Origin: Mongoliimonas terrestris
GTDB taxonomy: Bacteria; Pseudomonadota; Alphaproteobacteria; Rhizobiales; Pleomorphomonadaceae
DNA length: 45,781 nt
Direction of reading: 5' to 3'
NCBI RefSeq assembly: GCF_001927285.1
Contig: NZ_MSIG01000024.1
Location: 1 to 45,781 of the forward strand
This document shows positions 24,477 to 33,483 of the stretch, piece after piece; within the stretch, counting starts at the first letter, position 1, and every line of letters starts with the position of its first letter. The translations under genes and the position numbers were made by a program. The notes below the pieces were generated by a model. That model was given only the letters and a program-made list of their open reading frames with translations, ran no database searches and had not been told where the DNA came from.

Positions 24477-24484
24477 GAACCTCC

Positions 24485-24560
24485 GCCCCCAGCCGACATC
24501 GCCCCCTCCTCCCCAGCCGACATCACCCCCTCCGCCCCCAGCCGACATCACCCCCCATCC
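24485..24560 (+). repeat. Three tandem copies of a 24-25-bp unit upstream of serA
   Basis: AGCCGACATC occurs at 24491, 24515 and 24540, each followed by a run of C. The array ends 44 bases before the serA start and holds no gene. Confidence 0.8.
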
Positions 24561-24603
24561 CATTCCGCCCAGCGCCCTCCACACCCCCGCAGGAACCTCT
24601 CCC

Positions 24604-26190
24604 ATGGCCCCTCGCGTCCTCATCTCCGACAAGCTCTCCCCCACCGCCGTCCAGATCTTCAAGGACCGCGGCGTCGAGGTCGACTATCAGCCGGATCTCG
24701 GCAAGGACAAGGAGAAGCTCCTTGAGATCATCGGCAACTACGACGGTCTCGCCATCCGCTCGGCCACCAAGGTGACCGAGAAGGTCATCGCCGCTGCGCC
24801 GCGCCTGAAGGTGATCGGCCGCGCCGGCATCGGCGTCGACAATGTCGACGTGCCGGCGGCGACCGCCAAGGGCGTGATCGTCATGAACACCCCGTTCGGC
24901 AACTCCATCACCACCGCCGAGCACGCCATCGCCATGATGTTCGCGCTCGCCCGCCAGATCCCGGAGGCCAACGCCTCCACCCAGGCCGGCAAGTGGGAGA
25001 AGAACCGCTTCATGGGCGTGGAGCTCACCTCCAAGACCCTCGGCGTCATCGGCTGCGGCAACATCGGCTCCATCGTGGCCGAGCGGGCCATCGGCCTTCG
25101 TATGCACGTGGTGGCCTACGATCCCTTCCTCTCCGAAGAACGGGCGATCGACCTCGGCGTCACCAAGGTGGAGCTCGACGAGCTGTTCCGCCGGTCCGAC
25201 TTCATCACCCTGCACACGCCGCTCACCGACAAGACGCGCAACATCATCGACATTTCGGCGCTCCTGAAGATGAAGAAGGGCGTGCGCATCATCAACTGCG
25301 CCCGCGGCGGCCTGATCGTGGAGGCGGACCTCAAGGCCGCGCTCGATTCAGGCCACGTGGCGGGCGCCGCCCTCGACGTGTTCGAGGTGGAGCCGGCGAC
25401 CGAGCACCCGCTGTTCGGCCATCCGAACGTGGTGGCGACGCCCCACCTCGGCGCCTCCACCACCGAGGCGCAGGAGAACGTCGCCCTCCAGGTCGCCGAG
25501 CAGATGGCCGACTACCTGATGAAGGGCGCCGTGCAGAACGCCCTCAACATGCCCTCGATCACCGCCGAGGAGGCGCCGCGGCTGACGCCCTTCGTCAAGC
25601 TCGCCGAGCTTCTCGGCTCCTTCGCCGGCCAGCTCACCGAGACCGGCATCAAGGCCATCCGCCTGGAGTACGAGGGCGACGTCGCCGCCATGAACACCCG
25701 CGCGCTCACCGCCGCGGGCCTCACCGGCGTGCTCCGGCCGCTCCTCCAGACCGTCAACATGGTCTCCGCCCCGGTGATGGCGAAGGAGCGCGGCATCGCG
25801 GTCTCCGAGGTCCGGCGCGACACGGCGGAGAACTACGACAGCCTCGTCCGCCTCGTCGTCGTCACCGACCGGCAGGAGCGCTCGGTCTCCGGCACCGTCT
25901 TCGCCGACGGCCGGCCGCGCATCGTGGAGATCAAGGGCATCAAGATGGAGGCGGAGTTCGCCCCCTCGATGATCTACGTCACCAACGCGGACAAGCCCGG
26001 CTTCATCGGCCGCTTCGCCAGCCTCCTCGGCGACGCCGGCATCAACATCGCCACCTTCGCCCTCGGCCGCCACGCCCAGGGCGAGGACGCCATCTGCCTC
26101 GTGGAGGTGGACGGCGAGGTCCCGGCCGACGTGCTCGCCGAGATCCAGACCATCCCGGCCGTCCGCCAGGCGAAGGCGCTGCGGTTCTGA
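24604..26190 (+). CDS. serA: D-3-phosphoglycerate dehydrogenase
   Basis: A 528-residue enzyme that oxidises 3-phosphoglycerate, the first committed step of serine synthesis. It has the long (type I) architecture: catalytic and NAD-binding domains to about residue 315, with LGVIGCGNIGSIVAERA, INCARGGLIVEADL, DVFEVEP and the catalytic His in TPHLGASTTEAQ; then an allosteric-substrate-binding domain; then a C-terminal ACT domain from about residue 455 (MIYVTNADKPGFIGRFASLLGDAGINIATF), which usually binds serine for feedback control. The ATG at 24604 gives the family N-terminus MAPRVLISDKL with AGGAA upstream; the open frame reaching further left is repeat DNA. Confidence 0.96.
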   Translation: MAPRVLISDKLSPTAVQIFKDRGVEVDYQPDLGKDKEKLLEIIGNYDGLAIRSATKVTEKVIAAAPRLKVIGRAGIGVDNVDVPAATAKGVIVMNTPFGNSITTAEHAIAMMFALARQIPEANASTQAGKWEKNRFMGVELTSKTLGVIGCGNIGSIVAERAIGLRMHVVAYDPFLSEERAIDLGVTKVELDELFRRSDFITLHTPLTDKTRNIIDISALLKMKKGVRIINCARGGLIVEADLKAALDSGHVAGAALDVFEVEPATEHPLFGHPNVVATPHLGASTTEAQENVALQVAEQMADYLMKGAVQNALNMPSITAEEAPRLTPFVKLAELLGSFAGQLTETGIKAIRLEYEGDVAAMNTRALTAAGLTGVLRPLLQTVNMVSAPVMAKERGIAVSEVRRDTAENYDSLVRLVVVTDRQERSVSGTVFADGRPRIVEIKGIKMEAEFAPSMIYVTNADKPGFIGRFASLLGDAGINIATFALGRHAQGEDAICLVEVDGEVPADVLAEIQTIPAVRQAKALRF

Positions 26191-26194
26191 CCGC

Positions 26195-26833
26195 TCAGCC
26201 GGCCCGCCGACGGTAGGCCGGCCCCTTCTCCGCCGCCGGCGCGTCCACCACGGGCGCTTCGGCGGCGGGCGGCGGCGGCAATGCCTCCAGCCGCCGCGCC
26301 ACATCCGCGACCACCGACCGGTAGGCCGCGAGATAGCTCCGCGGCACCACGAGCACCACCCGGTCGCCGCCGCGCGCCTCCAGCCGCACCGCGAGATCCC
26401 GGTCGGCCGCAAGGTCGGCCGGCGTCAGGTCGATGCCCACCGTCTCCTCGCGCACGCATGTGCCGCCGGAGCAATCCCGGCGTTCCCGGAAGATCTTGTC
26501 CGCCCGGCGTGGCGCCCCGTGGGCGAAGCTGGCGAAGGCGTAGTCCTGGTAGGCGCGGTCGTCGTAGGTGACCTCCACGTAGAGCTGGTGCCGCTCGGTC
26601 CGCGCCGCCCGGTCGACGCCGCCGCGGAGCGCGTAGACGGCGTTGGGCCAGAGCCCCGCCCGGATGCCCGGCCCCAGCACCTGCGCCTGCGGGTCGAACA
26701 CGCTGTCCACGACCTGGACGGCGGCGGCGATGTCGGCGGCCGGCCGCGCCGCATAGTCCCCTGCCGTCACGCAGCCGGCGAGCGCGAGGCCCGCCGCCGC
26801 CACAAAGCCCAGCCGTTCCGTCGCCCGCCGCAC
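26195..26833 (-). CDS. Putative lipoprotein of unknown function
   Basis: A 212-residue protein from the GTG at 26833, beginning VRRATERLGFVAAAGLALAGC, a typical lipoprotein signal with lipobox LAGC. The mature part has the segments RHQLYVEVTYDDRAYQDYAFASFAHG and TVGIDLTPADLAADRDLAVRLEARGGDRVVLVVPRSYLAAYRSVV, which look like one folded domain, and an Ala/Pro-rich tail. There is one cysteine pair in the loop CSGGTC. A TTG at 26890 would add 19 residues and overlap the upstream transporter by 14 bases; the GTG is favoured by the signal peptide. I do not recognise the family. Confidence 0.65.
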   Translation of the reverse strand: MRRATERLGFVAAAGLALAGCVTAGDYAARPAADIAAAVQVVDSVFDPQAQVLGPGIRAGLWPNAVYALRGGVDRAARTERHQLYVEVTYDDRAYQDYAFASFAHGAPRRADKIFRERRDCSGGTCVREETVGIDLTPADLAADRDLAVRLEARGGDRVVLVVPRSYLAAYRSVVADVARRLEALPPPPAAEAPVVDAPAAEKGPAYRRRAG

Positions 26834-26876
26834 CGCCGCCTCCGCATCGGATCCGGCGGCAACAGTGTCATTTCTG

Positions 26877-27776
26877 CTAATGCCGCGCAAACCCCGCCAT
26901 CATCCGCCGCCAGACCCGCCCGTCGATCGCCACCAGCCCCGCCATGATCAGCCCCATGCCCACCCAGTGGCGCGGCGCCAGCGTCTCGCCGAGCACCGCG
27001 ACGCCGAGCAGGATGGCGCTCACCGGCACCAGGAAGGTCACCAGCATCACGTTGGAGCCGGCGAGCGTCAGGATGCGGAAGAAGAGGATGTAGGCGAGCG
27101 CCGTCGCGCCGAACGCCAGGAAGGCCACCGCGGCGATCACGTCGCCGGCCGGCAGCGGCAGCGTCCACGGCGCCTCGGCGACAAGCATCAGCGGCAGCAC
27201 CATCAGGCTCGACAGCGTCAGCTGCCCCGCCGCCGTCTTAAGCGGCGGCTGGCCGCGGAAGCGGCGGCCCCAGAGGGTGGAGAAGGCGTAGGAGACGGCG
27301 GCGGCGAGGCACGCGAGCTCCGCCGTCAGGTGCCAGCCGAGGTCGGCGAGGGCACCGAGGCCCAGCATCTCGGCGACGCCGACGAACCCCAGGATCACCC
27401 CCACCGTCTTGTTCGCCGTCAGCCGCTCGTCCGTTGTGAAGGCGTGGGCGACGAGGGCGGTGAAGATGGGCGTCGTGGCGTTGAGGATGGAGGCGAGCCC
27501 GGCGCCGATGTGGGCGGTGCCGTAGAAGATCAGCGCGAACGGCACGACGTTGTTGAGAAACCCCATCCCGGCATAGTCCGCCACCTGGCGGCGCGTCCAA
27601 CCGAGCCGGGTGCCGCCGAGTCTCAAAACGGCGAGGAGCACCGCCGCCGCCAGCGCGCAGCGCAGGAAGACGAGCGTGAAGGGCGGCAGAACCGGCGCCG
27701 CCACCCGCGCCGACAGGTAGGAGCCGCCCCAGAGCAGCGACAGGGTGAGGAGAAGGATCCAGGCGCTACGGGGCAT
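26877..27776 (-). CDS. EamA/DMT-superfamily permease
   Basis: A 299-residue protein of ten hydrophobic segments in two EamA repeats. Typical blocks are SLLWGGSYLSARVAAPVLPPFTLVFLRC at the start, NNVVPFALIFYGTAHIGAGLASILNATTPIFTALVAH, and in the second half ALAYILFFRILTLAGSNVMLVTFLVPVSAILLG followed by LGETL. The order of motifs is that of RhaT/YdcZ-like metabolite exporters. Substrate unknown. It may be co-transcribed with the lipoprotein gene downstream. Confidence 0.87.
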   Translation of the reverse strand: MPRSAWILLLTLSLLWGGSYLSARVAAPVLPPFTLVFLRCALAAAVLLAVLRLGGTRLGWTRRQVADYAGMGFLNNVVPFALIFYGTAHIGAGLASILNATTPIFTALVAHAFTTDERLTANKTVGVILGFVGVAEMLGLGALADLGWHLTAELACLAAAVSYAFSTLWGRRFRGQPPLKTAAGQLTLSSLMVLPLMLVAEAPWTLPLPAGDVIAAVAFLAFGATALAYILFFRILTLAGSNVMLVTFLVPVSAILLGVAVLGETLAPRHWVGMGLIMAGLVAIDGRVWRRMMAGFARH

Positions 27777-27878
27777 CGGAGCATCGCATCGAAGAGGGGA
27801 GATCGGACCGGCCGGCAGCCATGACCGGCCGGGCGGGTGGGCGCCACCCGTTTCCCGCCGACACGGGGCGCGCGCGCA

Positions 27879-28808
27879 TCAGGGCGACGCCGCCGCCGCC
27901 CGCGCGCGGCTCGCCCGCTCGGCAAAGAGGATGCCGCCGAGGACGAGGGCGAGCGCCGCCCCGTGATAGGCATGGAACGGCTCGCCGAGCACGCCGACGG
28001 CCAGCACCGCGGCGAACACCGGGATCAGGTTCACGAACACCCCCGCCCGGCCGGGGCCGATCAGCTCCACCCCGCGCACGAAGAAGATCTGGCTGAGTAC
28101 CGACGGAAACACCCCGCAATAGGCGATGGTCGCCCAGCCGACCGCCGTCGGCGCCTGGAATTCGCCGAGCGCGATCTCGGCCGCCAGCAGCGGCAGCGTC
28201 GACAGGAAGCCCGTCACGGCGAGCCCGGCGAAGAAGGTGAGCCCGTTCACCTTCGGCCGGTCCGGCAGGAAGACCGTGTAGATGGCATAGGAGACGCAGG
28301 CCCCCAGCATCAGGATGTCGCCGACGTTGAAGCCGAGCGTGGCGATAGCCGAAACGTCGCCCCGCGTCGCCACCACGGCGACGCCGAGGAGCGTCACCAT
28401 CATGCCGAAGAGCTGCGCCCGCCCGGCCTTCGTGCCGCGCGCCAGATAGGCGATCAGGAAGACGAGCCCCGGAATGCCGCCCTGGATGATGCCGATGTTC
28501 ACCGCCGAGGTGTAGTGCGCCGCCACATAGTAGAAGGCGTTGAAGGCCGTGAAGCCGAGCGTCCCCATGACGGCGAGATAGCCCCAGCGCCCTTTCAGCA
28601 GCGCCCAGTCCCGCGTCACCGGTCCGCGCGCCACCGCAGCCAGGATGACCAGCGCCACCCCCCAGCGGAACGCGGTCAGCACCATGGGCGACACGTCCCC
28701 GACCGCGATCCGGCTGGCGATCACGTTGCCGGCCCAGAACAGGGTGGCGGCGGGCAGCACCACATAGGCGTTGTCGTAGAAGGACGTGAGGCGGGCGCGG
28801 GCGGCCAT
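27879..28808 (-). CDS. EamA/DMT-superfamily permease
   Basis: A 309-residue member of the same superfamily as the next gene leftward but clearly divergent from it. It contains ATLFWAGNVIASRIAVGDVSPMVLTAFRWGVAL, AFNAFYYVAAHYTSAVNIGIIQGGIPGLVFLIAYL and, in the second repeat, QIFFVRGVELIGPGRAGVFVNLIPVFAAVLAVGVLGEPFHAYHGAALALVLGGI. Substrate unknown. An ATG ten codons upstream (28838) is an alternative start. Two EamA genes in tandem on one strand, 102 bases apart, probably reflect separate substrates rather than a recent duplication. Confidence 0.86.
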   Translation of the reverse strand: MAARARLTSFYDNAYVVLPAATLFWAGNVIASRIAVGDVSPMVLTAFRWGVALVILAAVARGPVTRDWALLKGRWGYLAVMGTLGFTAFNAFYYVAAHYTSAVNIGIIQGGIPGLVFLIAYLARGTKAGRAQLFGMMVTLLGVAVVATRGDVSAIATLGFNVGDILMLGACVSYAIYTVFLPDRPKVNGLTFFAGLAVTGFLSTLPLLAAEIALGEFQAPTAVGWATIAYCGVFPSVLSQIFFVRGVELIGPGRAGVFVNLIPVFAAVLAVGVLGEPFHAYHGAALALVLGGILFAERASRARAAAASP

Positions 28809-28964
28809 GGACGGCGATCTCTCGTGGGCGGCCTTCATAGCCGGGACGGCCCCGCGGTGCCATGGGCGAAAAGCACGACCCCGGGTGGCCGCCGGCCCGG
28901 CCGCCCCGCTCGCCCACGATCGCGCCGCTCAACCGGTCAGGCACCGCCCCCTCCCCATCCTCCC

Positions 28965-29077
28965 CGATCGTCATGGTCCGCGCAGGCGGACCACCCACGC
29001 CTTTCTCCGGACGCCACCACGCGACGATAGGCGTGGCTGGTCCGGCTGAACACTGAACCGGACCATGACGATGGAGG
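28965..29077. repeat. Type A palindromic repeats A3 and A4 (inverted pair)
   Basis: A3 has core TGGTCCGC, GCAG, GCGGACCA at 28974-28993, preceded by CGATCGTCA. A4, facing it, is a variant TGGTCCGG and CCGGACCA at 29038-29065, with a 12-base loop that holds CTGAA twice, followed by TGACGATGGAGG. A4 is the A6 form with a 7-base insertion. Confidence 0.85.
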
Positions 29078-29147
29078 AGGATGAGGAAACGCTTGCGGTC
29101 GCCTGGGTACAGGAAGCTTCGCGCCCCCGACCCCTCCGCCTCCATCG

Positions 29148-29246
29148 TCATCCCGGCGGACGCCGGGATCCAACCGACCGTGCCGCCTCCGCAACGGCGC
29201 GGTTGTCGCCACCCCCGGTTGGGCCCCGGCGTCCGCCGGGGTGACG
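29148..29246. repeat. Type B palindromic repeats B3 and B4 (inverted pair)
   Basis: B3 has ATCCCGGCG, GA, CGCCGGGAT at 29150-29169 and then CCAACCGACC. B4 (29217-29246) is the opposite-facing copy with GCCCCGGCG, TC, CGCCGGGG. Same family as 22801-22895. Confidence 0.85.
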
Positions 29247-29380
29247 CCCTGGGGACGGGAATCACCCCACCGACCCACCCGCACCGCCCCCCGCGCCCGC
29301 ACCGCTCGCCCCCGAACGCACCGCTCGCCCCCGAACGCGCCGGTCGCCCCCGGACGCGCCGCCGCTCTCCCATCCGCCTC

Positions 29381-29584
29381 CATCGTCATGGTCCGCGCAG
29401 GCGGACCACCCACGCATTCGCCCTGCACGACCGAGCGAAGGTATGCGTGGCTGGTCCGGCTGAACCGGACCATGACGATGGAGGAGGATGAAGCAACGCT
29501 TGCGGTCGCTCCGGCACCGGCACGTCCGCGCCCCCTCCCCATCCGCCCCGATCGTCATGGTCCGCGCAGGCGGACCACCCACGC
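29381..29584. repeat. Type A palindromic repeats A5, A6 and A7
   Basis: A5 core 29389-29408 (loop GCAG), A6 core 29452-29472 in opposite direction (TGGTCCGG, CTGAA, CCGGACCA), A7 core 29558-29577 (loop GCAG). A5 and A7 start with ATCGTCA and continue CCACCCACGC. After A7 the CCACGCTTTTCCG piece is repeated at 29580 and 29597. Confidence 0.85.
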
Positions 29585-29800
29585 TTTTCCGACCCCCCAC
29601 GCTTTTCCGCGCCCCCTTTTGCACCCCCATCCATTCTCCCCGCTGAATTCGCCGCCGCCGGTTGGAATGCCCTCGCGGCCGGTCTATAGTCCCGCCGCCT
29701 CGTTGCCCAAGCCGGCATCGGGGCTTTCCGTGCGTGCGGACTGTCGGCGAAGCGATGCCGGGCGCGCCTCGTGAGGATTGAGAACAGGACCGGTCGGCCG

Positions 29801-31090
<1,290 letters not shown>

Positions 31091-31126
31091 CCCTGAAACT
31101 AGGGAAAGTTGGCGAGATTCTAATCG

Positions 31127-32977
31127 ATGGCCGATTACTATCCGGTTCTCAAGCGCGCGATCAGTTCGTTGCAGACGAACAGCGGCGAGTCCCGTCGCGC
31201 GGTCTACGAGAAAGCGAGAACCGCCCTCGTCAGCCAGCTGAAGTCCTACGAGCCACCGCTGAGCCAGGCCGAGATCACCGACCAGCGCCTGCAGCTGGAA
31301 GAGAGCATCCGCCGCATCGAGAGCGAGGTCGCGGGCGCCGCCTTCGGCCTGCCGACGGTGGCCGAGGCGGTGGCCGCCACCCCGGTGGCCGTGCCGGCCG
31401 TGCGGATGGAGACCCGCCCCGCCGCGGATGCGCCCGAACCGCCGCCGCCCCCGAAGAAGCCCGAGCCCCAGCGCCCGCCGGAAAAGGCGCCCGAGAAGGC
31501 GCCCGAGAGGGCTCCTGATCGGGTGATGGCCGACCGCCCGGCGGAGCGCCCCGCGCCGCCGCCGGAGGCGCCGGTGCGCGCGCCGGCCGACCGGGCTTCC
31601 GCGCCCGACCGGGCTACCGCGCCCGACCGGGCGCCGGTGCCCGACCGCGCCCCCGTCGCCGACCCGAAGATCAGCGCCGGCCTGTCGTCCCTGTCGAAGA
31701 CCGTGCACGAGGCCGAGTCGCTCGGGCATGCGAGCGCCAAGGCGGTGAAGACCGCCCGCGGCGCCATGGAGGAGAACGGCGATCGCCTGCCGGACGGCAA
31801 GGTCGAACCCGGCTTCATGGACACGCCCCTCGGGGCCGGCCTGCCGCCGCGCGGCGAGACCCCCTCGCCGGTGGTACCGCCGGCCGCCGCCGCAAGGCGC
31901 GATGCGCCGCGCCCGGCCCGTCTCCAGAAGGCGCCGAGCCGCGGCGGAAGCACCCGCCTTCTCGCCGGTCTTCTCCTTGCTATCGTGCTCCTGGCCGGTG
32001 CCGCCTTCGCCTTCCTCAACCGCGACGCCTTCTTCGGCACCGCCGATCCGGTCGCCGAGACCGCTGTGCCGGAGGAGACCGCGCCGGTGCCGGCGGAGAC
32101 CAGCACCGACGGGTCCGAGGCTCTCGACCCGAAGATCCCCGACCGTCTGCCTCAGGACGGCGAGCCGGCCGAACCGATCGCCCCGGACGCCCGGCCGGTG
32201 CAGACCGAGCGGGTCGTGCCGCCCGGCGACGTGGACGAGGCGCCCGCGCCGGAGACGCCGGCCGCCGCCGACGCGCCGCCGGTGCCGACCGCCCCGCCGG
32301 CGGCCGAAGCACCGCCCGCCGCCGACCTGCCGGCGGTCTCGCCCGAGACCCCGGCCATCCCGGCCGAACCCGCACCGCCGGCCGCGACCACACCGCCGGC
32401 CGCCGCCGCGCCGCCCGCGGACGGCCAGGTGGTGCTCGTCGCCCAGCGGGCCATCCTCTACGAGGAGCCGATCCCCGGCTCGGAGGGCGCGCGGGCCGAA
32501 GGGCAGGTGCTGTGGCAGTTCGTCAACGAGCCGAGCCTGCCGGGCGAGCCGCCCGTGCCGCAGATCCGCGCCACCGTGGAAATCCCCGACCGGGGCATCC
32601 GCATGGTGCTGCAGATGCGCCGCAACACCGACGCCGCCCTGCCGGCGAGCCATATCGTGGAGATGCGCTTCGACCTGCCGGCGGACTTCTCCGGCCGGGC
32701 GATCGACACCACGCCGGGGCTCATCGTCAAGCAGACCGAGGACGCCCGCGGCGACCCGCTGATCGGGGCGGTCGCCAAGGTGCAGGACAACCTGTTCTGG
32801 CTCGCTCTTTCGGGTGTCGAGCAGGACACCCAGCGCAACCTGACGCTCTTGCGCGAGCGCCAGTGGTTCGACGTGCCGATCCGCTACGGCAACCGCCGCC
32901 GCGCCATCCTGACCTTCGAGAAGGGCCCGCCCGGCGAGGCCGCCTTCCAGCAGGCCCTCGCCGCCTGGGGGCCGTGA
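31127..32977 (+). CDS. Pro/Ala-rich single-pass membrane protein next to purA
   Basis: A 616-residue protein with a conserved-looking N-terminal helical segment (ADYYPVLKRAISSLQTNSGESRRAVYEKARTALVSQLKSYEPPLSQAEITDQRLQLEESIRRIESE, about residues 2-67), a long Pro/Ala/Arg-rich stretch (about 75-185), one membrane helix at about 283-303 (LLAGLLLAIVLLAGAAFAFL), a second Pro/Ala/Glu-rich low-complexity region (about 310-435) and a folded C-terminal domain of about 180 residues. The layout implies a cytoplasmic head, a disordered spacer on either side of the membrane, and a periplasmic domain. Function unknown. Its place after purA recurs in related bacteria as far as I recall. Confidence 0.75.
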   Translation: MADYYPVLKRAISSLQTNSGESRRAVYEKARTALVSQLKSYEPPLSQAEITDQRLQLEESIRRIESEVAGAAFGLPTVAEAVAATPVAVPAVRMETRPAADAPEPPPPPKKPEPQRPPEKAPEKAPERAPDRVMADRPAERPAPPPEAPVRAPADRASAPDRATAPDRAPVPDRAPVADPKISAGLSSLSKTVHEAESLGHASAKAVKTARGAMEENGDRLPDGKVEPGFMDTPLGAGLPPRGETPSPVVPPAAAARRDAPRPARLQKAPSRGGSTRLLAGLLLAIVLLAGAAFAFLNRDAFFGTADPVAETAVPEETAPVPAETSTDGSEALDPKIPDRLPQDGEPAEPIAPDARPVQTERVVPPGDVDEAPAPETPAAADAPPVPTAPPAAEAPPAADLPAVSPETPAIPAEPAPPAATTPPAAAAPPADGQVVLVAQRAILYEEPIPGSEGARAEGQVLWQFVNEPSLPGEPPVPQIRATVEIPDRGIRMVLQMRRNTDAALPASHIVEMRFDLPADFSGRAIDTTPGLIVKQTEDARGDPLIGAVAKVQDNLFWLALSGVEQDTQRNLTLLRERQWFDVPIRYGNRRRAILTFEKGPPGEAAFQQALAAWGP

Positions 32978-32995
32978 TTTGGCGTCGGCCGGCCT

Positions 32996-33035
32996 GGACC
33001 CGGCCTTCGGGTGCGATCGCCCGAAGGCCGGGTCC
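32996..33035. terminator. Bidirectional hairpin terminator between convergent genes
   Basis: A perfect 16-bp stem (32996-33011 with 33020-33035) around an 8-base loop lies between the stop of the membrane protein gene (32977) and the stop of the leftward small protein gene (33038). There is no T-tract, so its strength as an intrinsic terminator is uncertain. Confidence 0.7.
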
Positions 33036-33037
33036 GG

Positions 33038-33391
33038 TCAGCGGGCGATGAGGGTCGTGACGCCGATCAAGCGTCCGCTCGGCATATGGAAGAGGTGGAC
33101 GGCCCGTCCGCCGGCGCCGTCCACGGTCACCGCCAGCCGCTCGCCGTCGACCGCCGTGTCCACCACGGTGGCACCGACCGGCAGTTCCACCACGGAGCGG
33201 AAGGCCTCGCCGCGCGGGGTGTCGTCCTCCAGCCGGTTCACCCGCCAGATGACGGCGAACAGCACGGCCAGGAAGCCGACGCCGAGGGTGATGCCGGAGA
33301 CGAGCATCAGCTTGCGGAGCTTCTGCTGCACGCGCTCCATGGCCGGGTCGAGCGGCGCCTCGTCGTCCTTGTCGTCGCGGGCATCGGCCAT
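33038..33391 (-). CDS. DUF6476-type small membrane protein
   Basis: A 117-residue protein with an acidic N-terminus (MADARDDKDDEAPLDPAMERVQQKLRKLM), one membrane helix at about 30-51 (LVSGITLGVGFLAVLFAVIWRV) and a C-terminal beta-rich portion (VVELPVGATVVDTAVDGERLAVTVDG, AVHLFHMPSGRLIGVTTL). This pattern is that of a conserved alphaproteobacterial family of unknown role, which I believe is DUF6476. The ATG at 33391 is preferred to the longer open frame. It diverges from rluD, as is common for the family. Confidence 0.7.
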   Translation of the reverse strand: MADARDDKDDEAPLDPAMERVQQKLRKLMLVSGITLGVGFLAVLFAVIWRVNRLEDDTPRGEAFRSVVELPVGATVVDTAVDGERLAVTVDGAGGRAVHLFHMPSGRLIGVTTLIAR

Positions 33392-33483
33392 GGTCCGCTT
33401 TTCCTTTGCGTCGGGATGAGCTAGTCCCGCGCCGTGTAACGCAACAGTGCGCCGCTTGTCGACGCCAACGGGAGGCAACGACG

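Larger units (their letters stand above)
28839..29800. other. Gene-free repeat-rich region upstream of purA
   Basis: About 960 bases between the start of a leftward transporter gene and purA hold no supported gene. It contains five type A and two type B palindromic repeats (listed apart) and two near-identical stretches at about 29036-29100 and 29450-29510. Apparent open frames here are GC-rich shadows that run through the repeats. Confidence 0.7.

Noticed and set aside
22612..29584. CRISPR array
   Set aside because: Repeats are palindromic, vary in loop, alternate in orientation and have uneven spacing; there are no cas genes.
28839..29640. Open frames through the repeat cluster upstream of purA
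   Set aside because: Their translations are low-complexity readings of the palindromic repeats and change with each copy.
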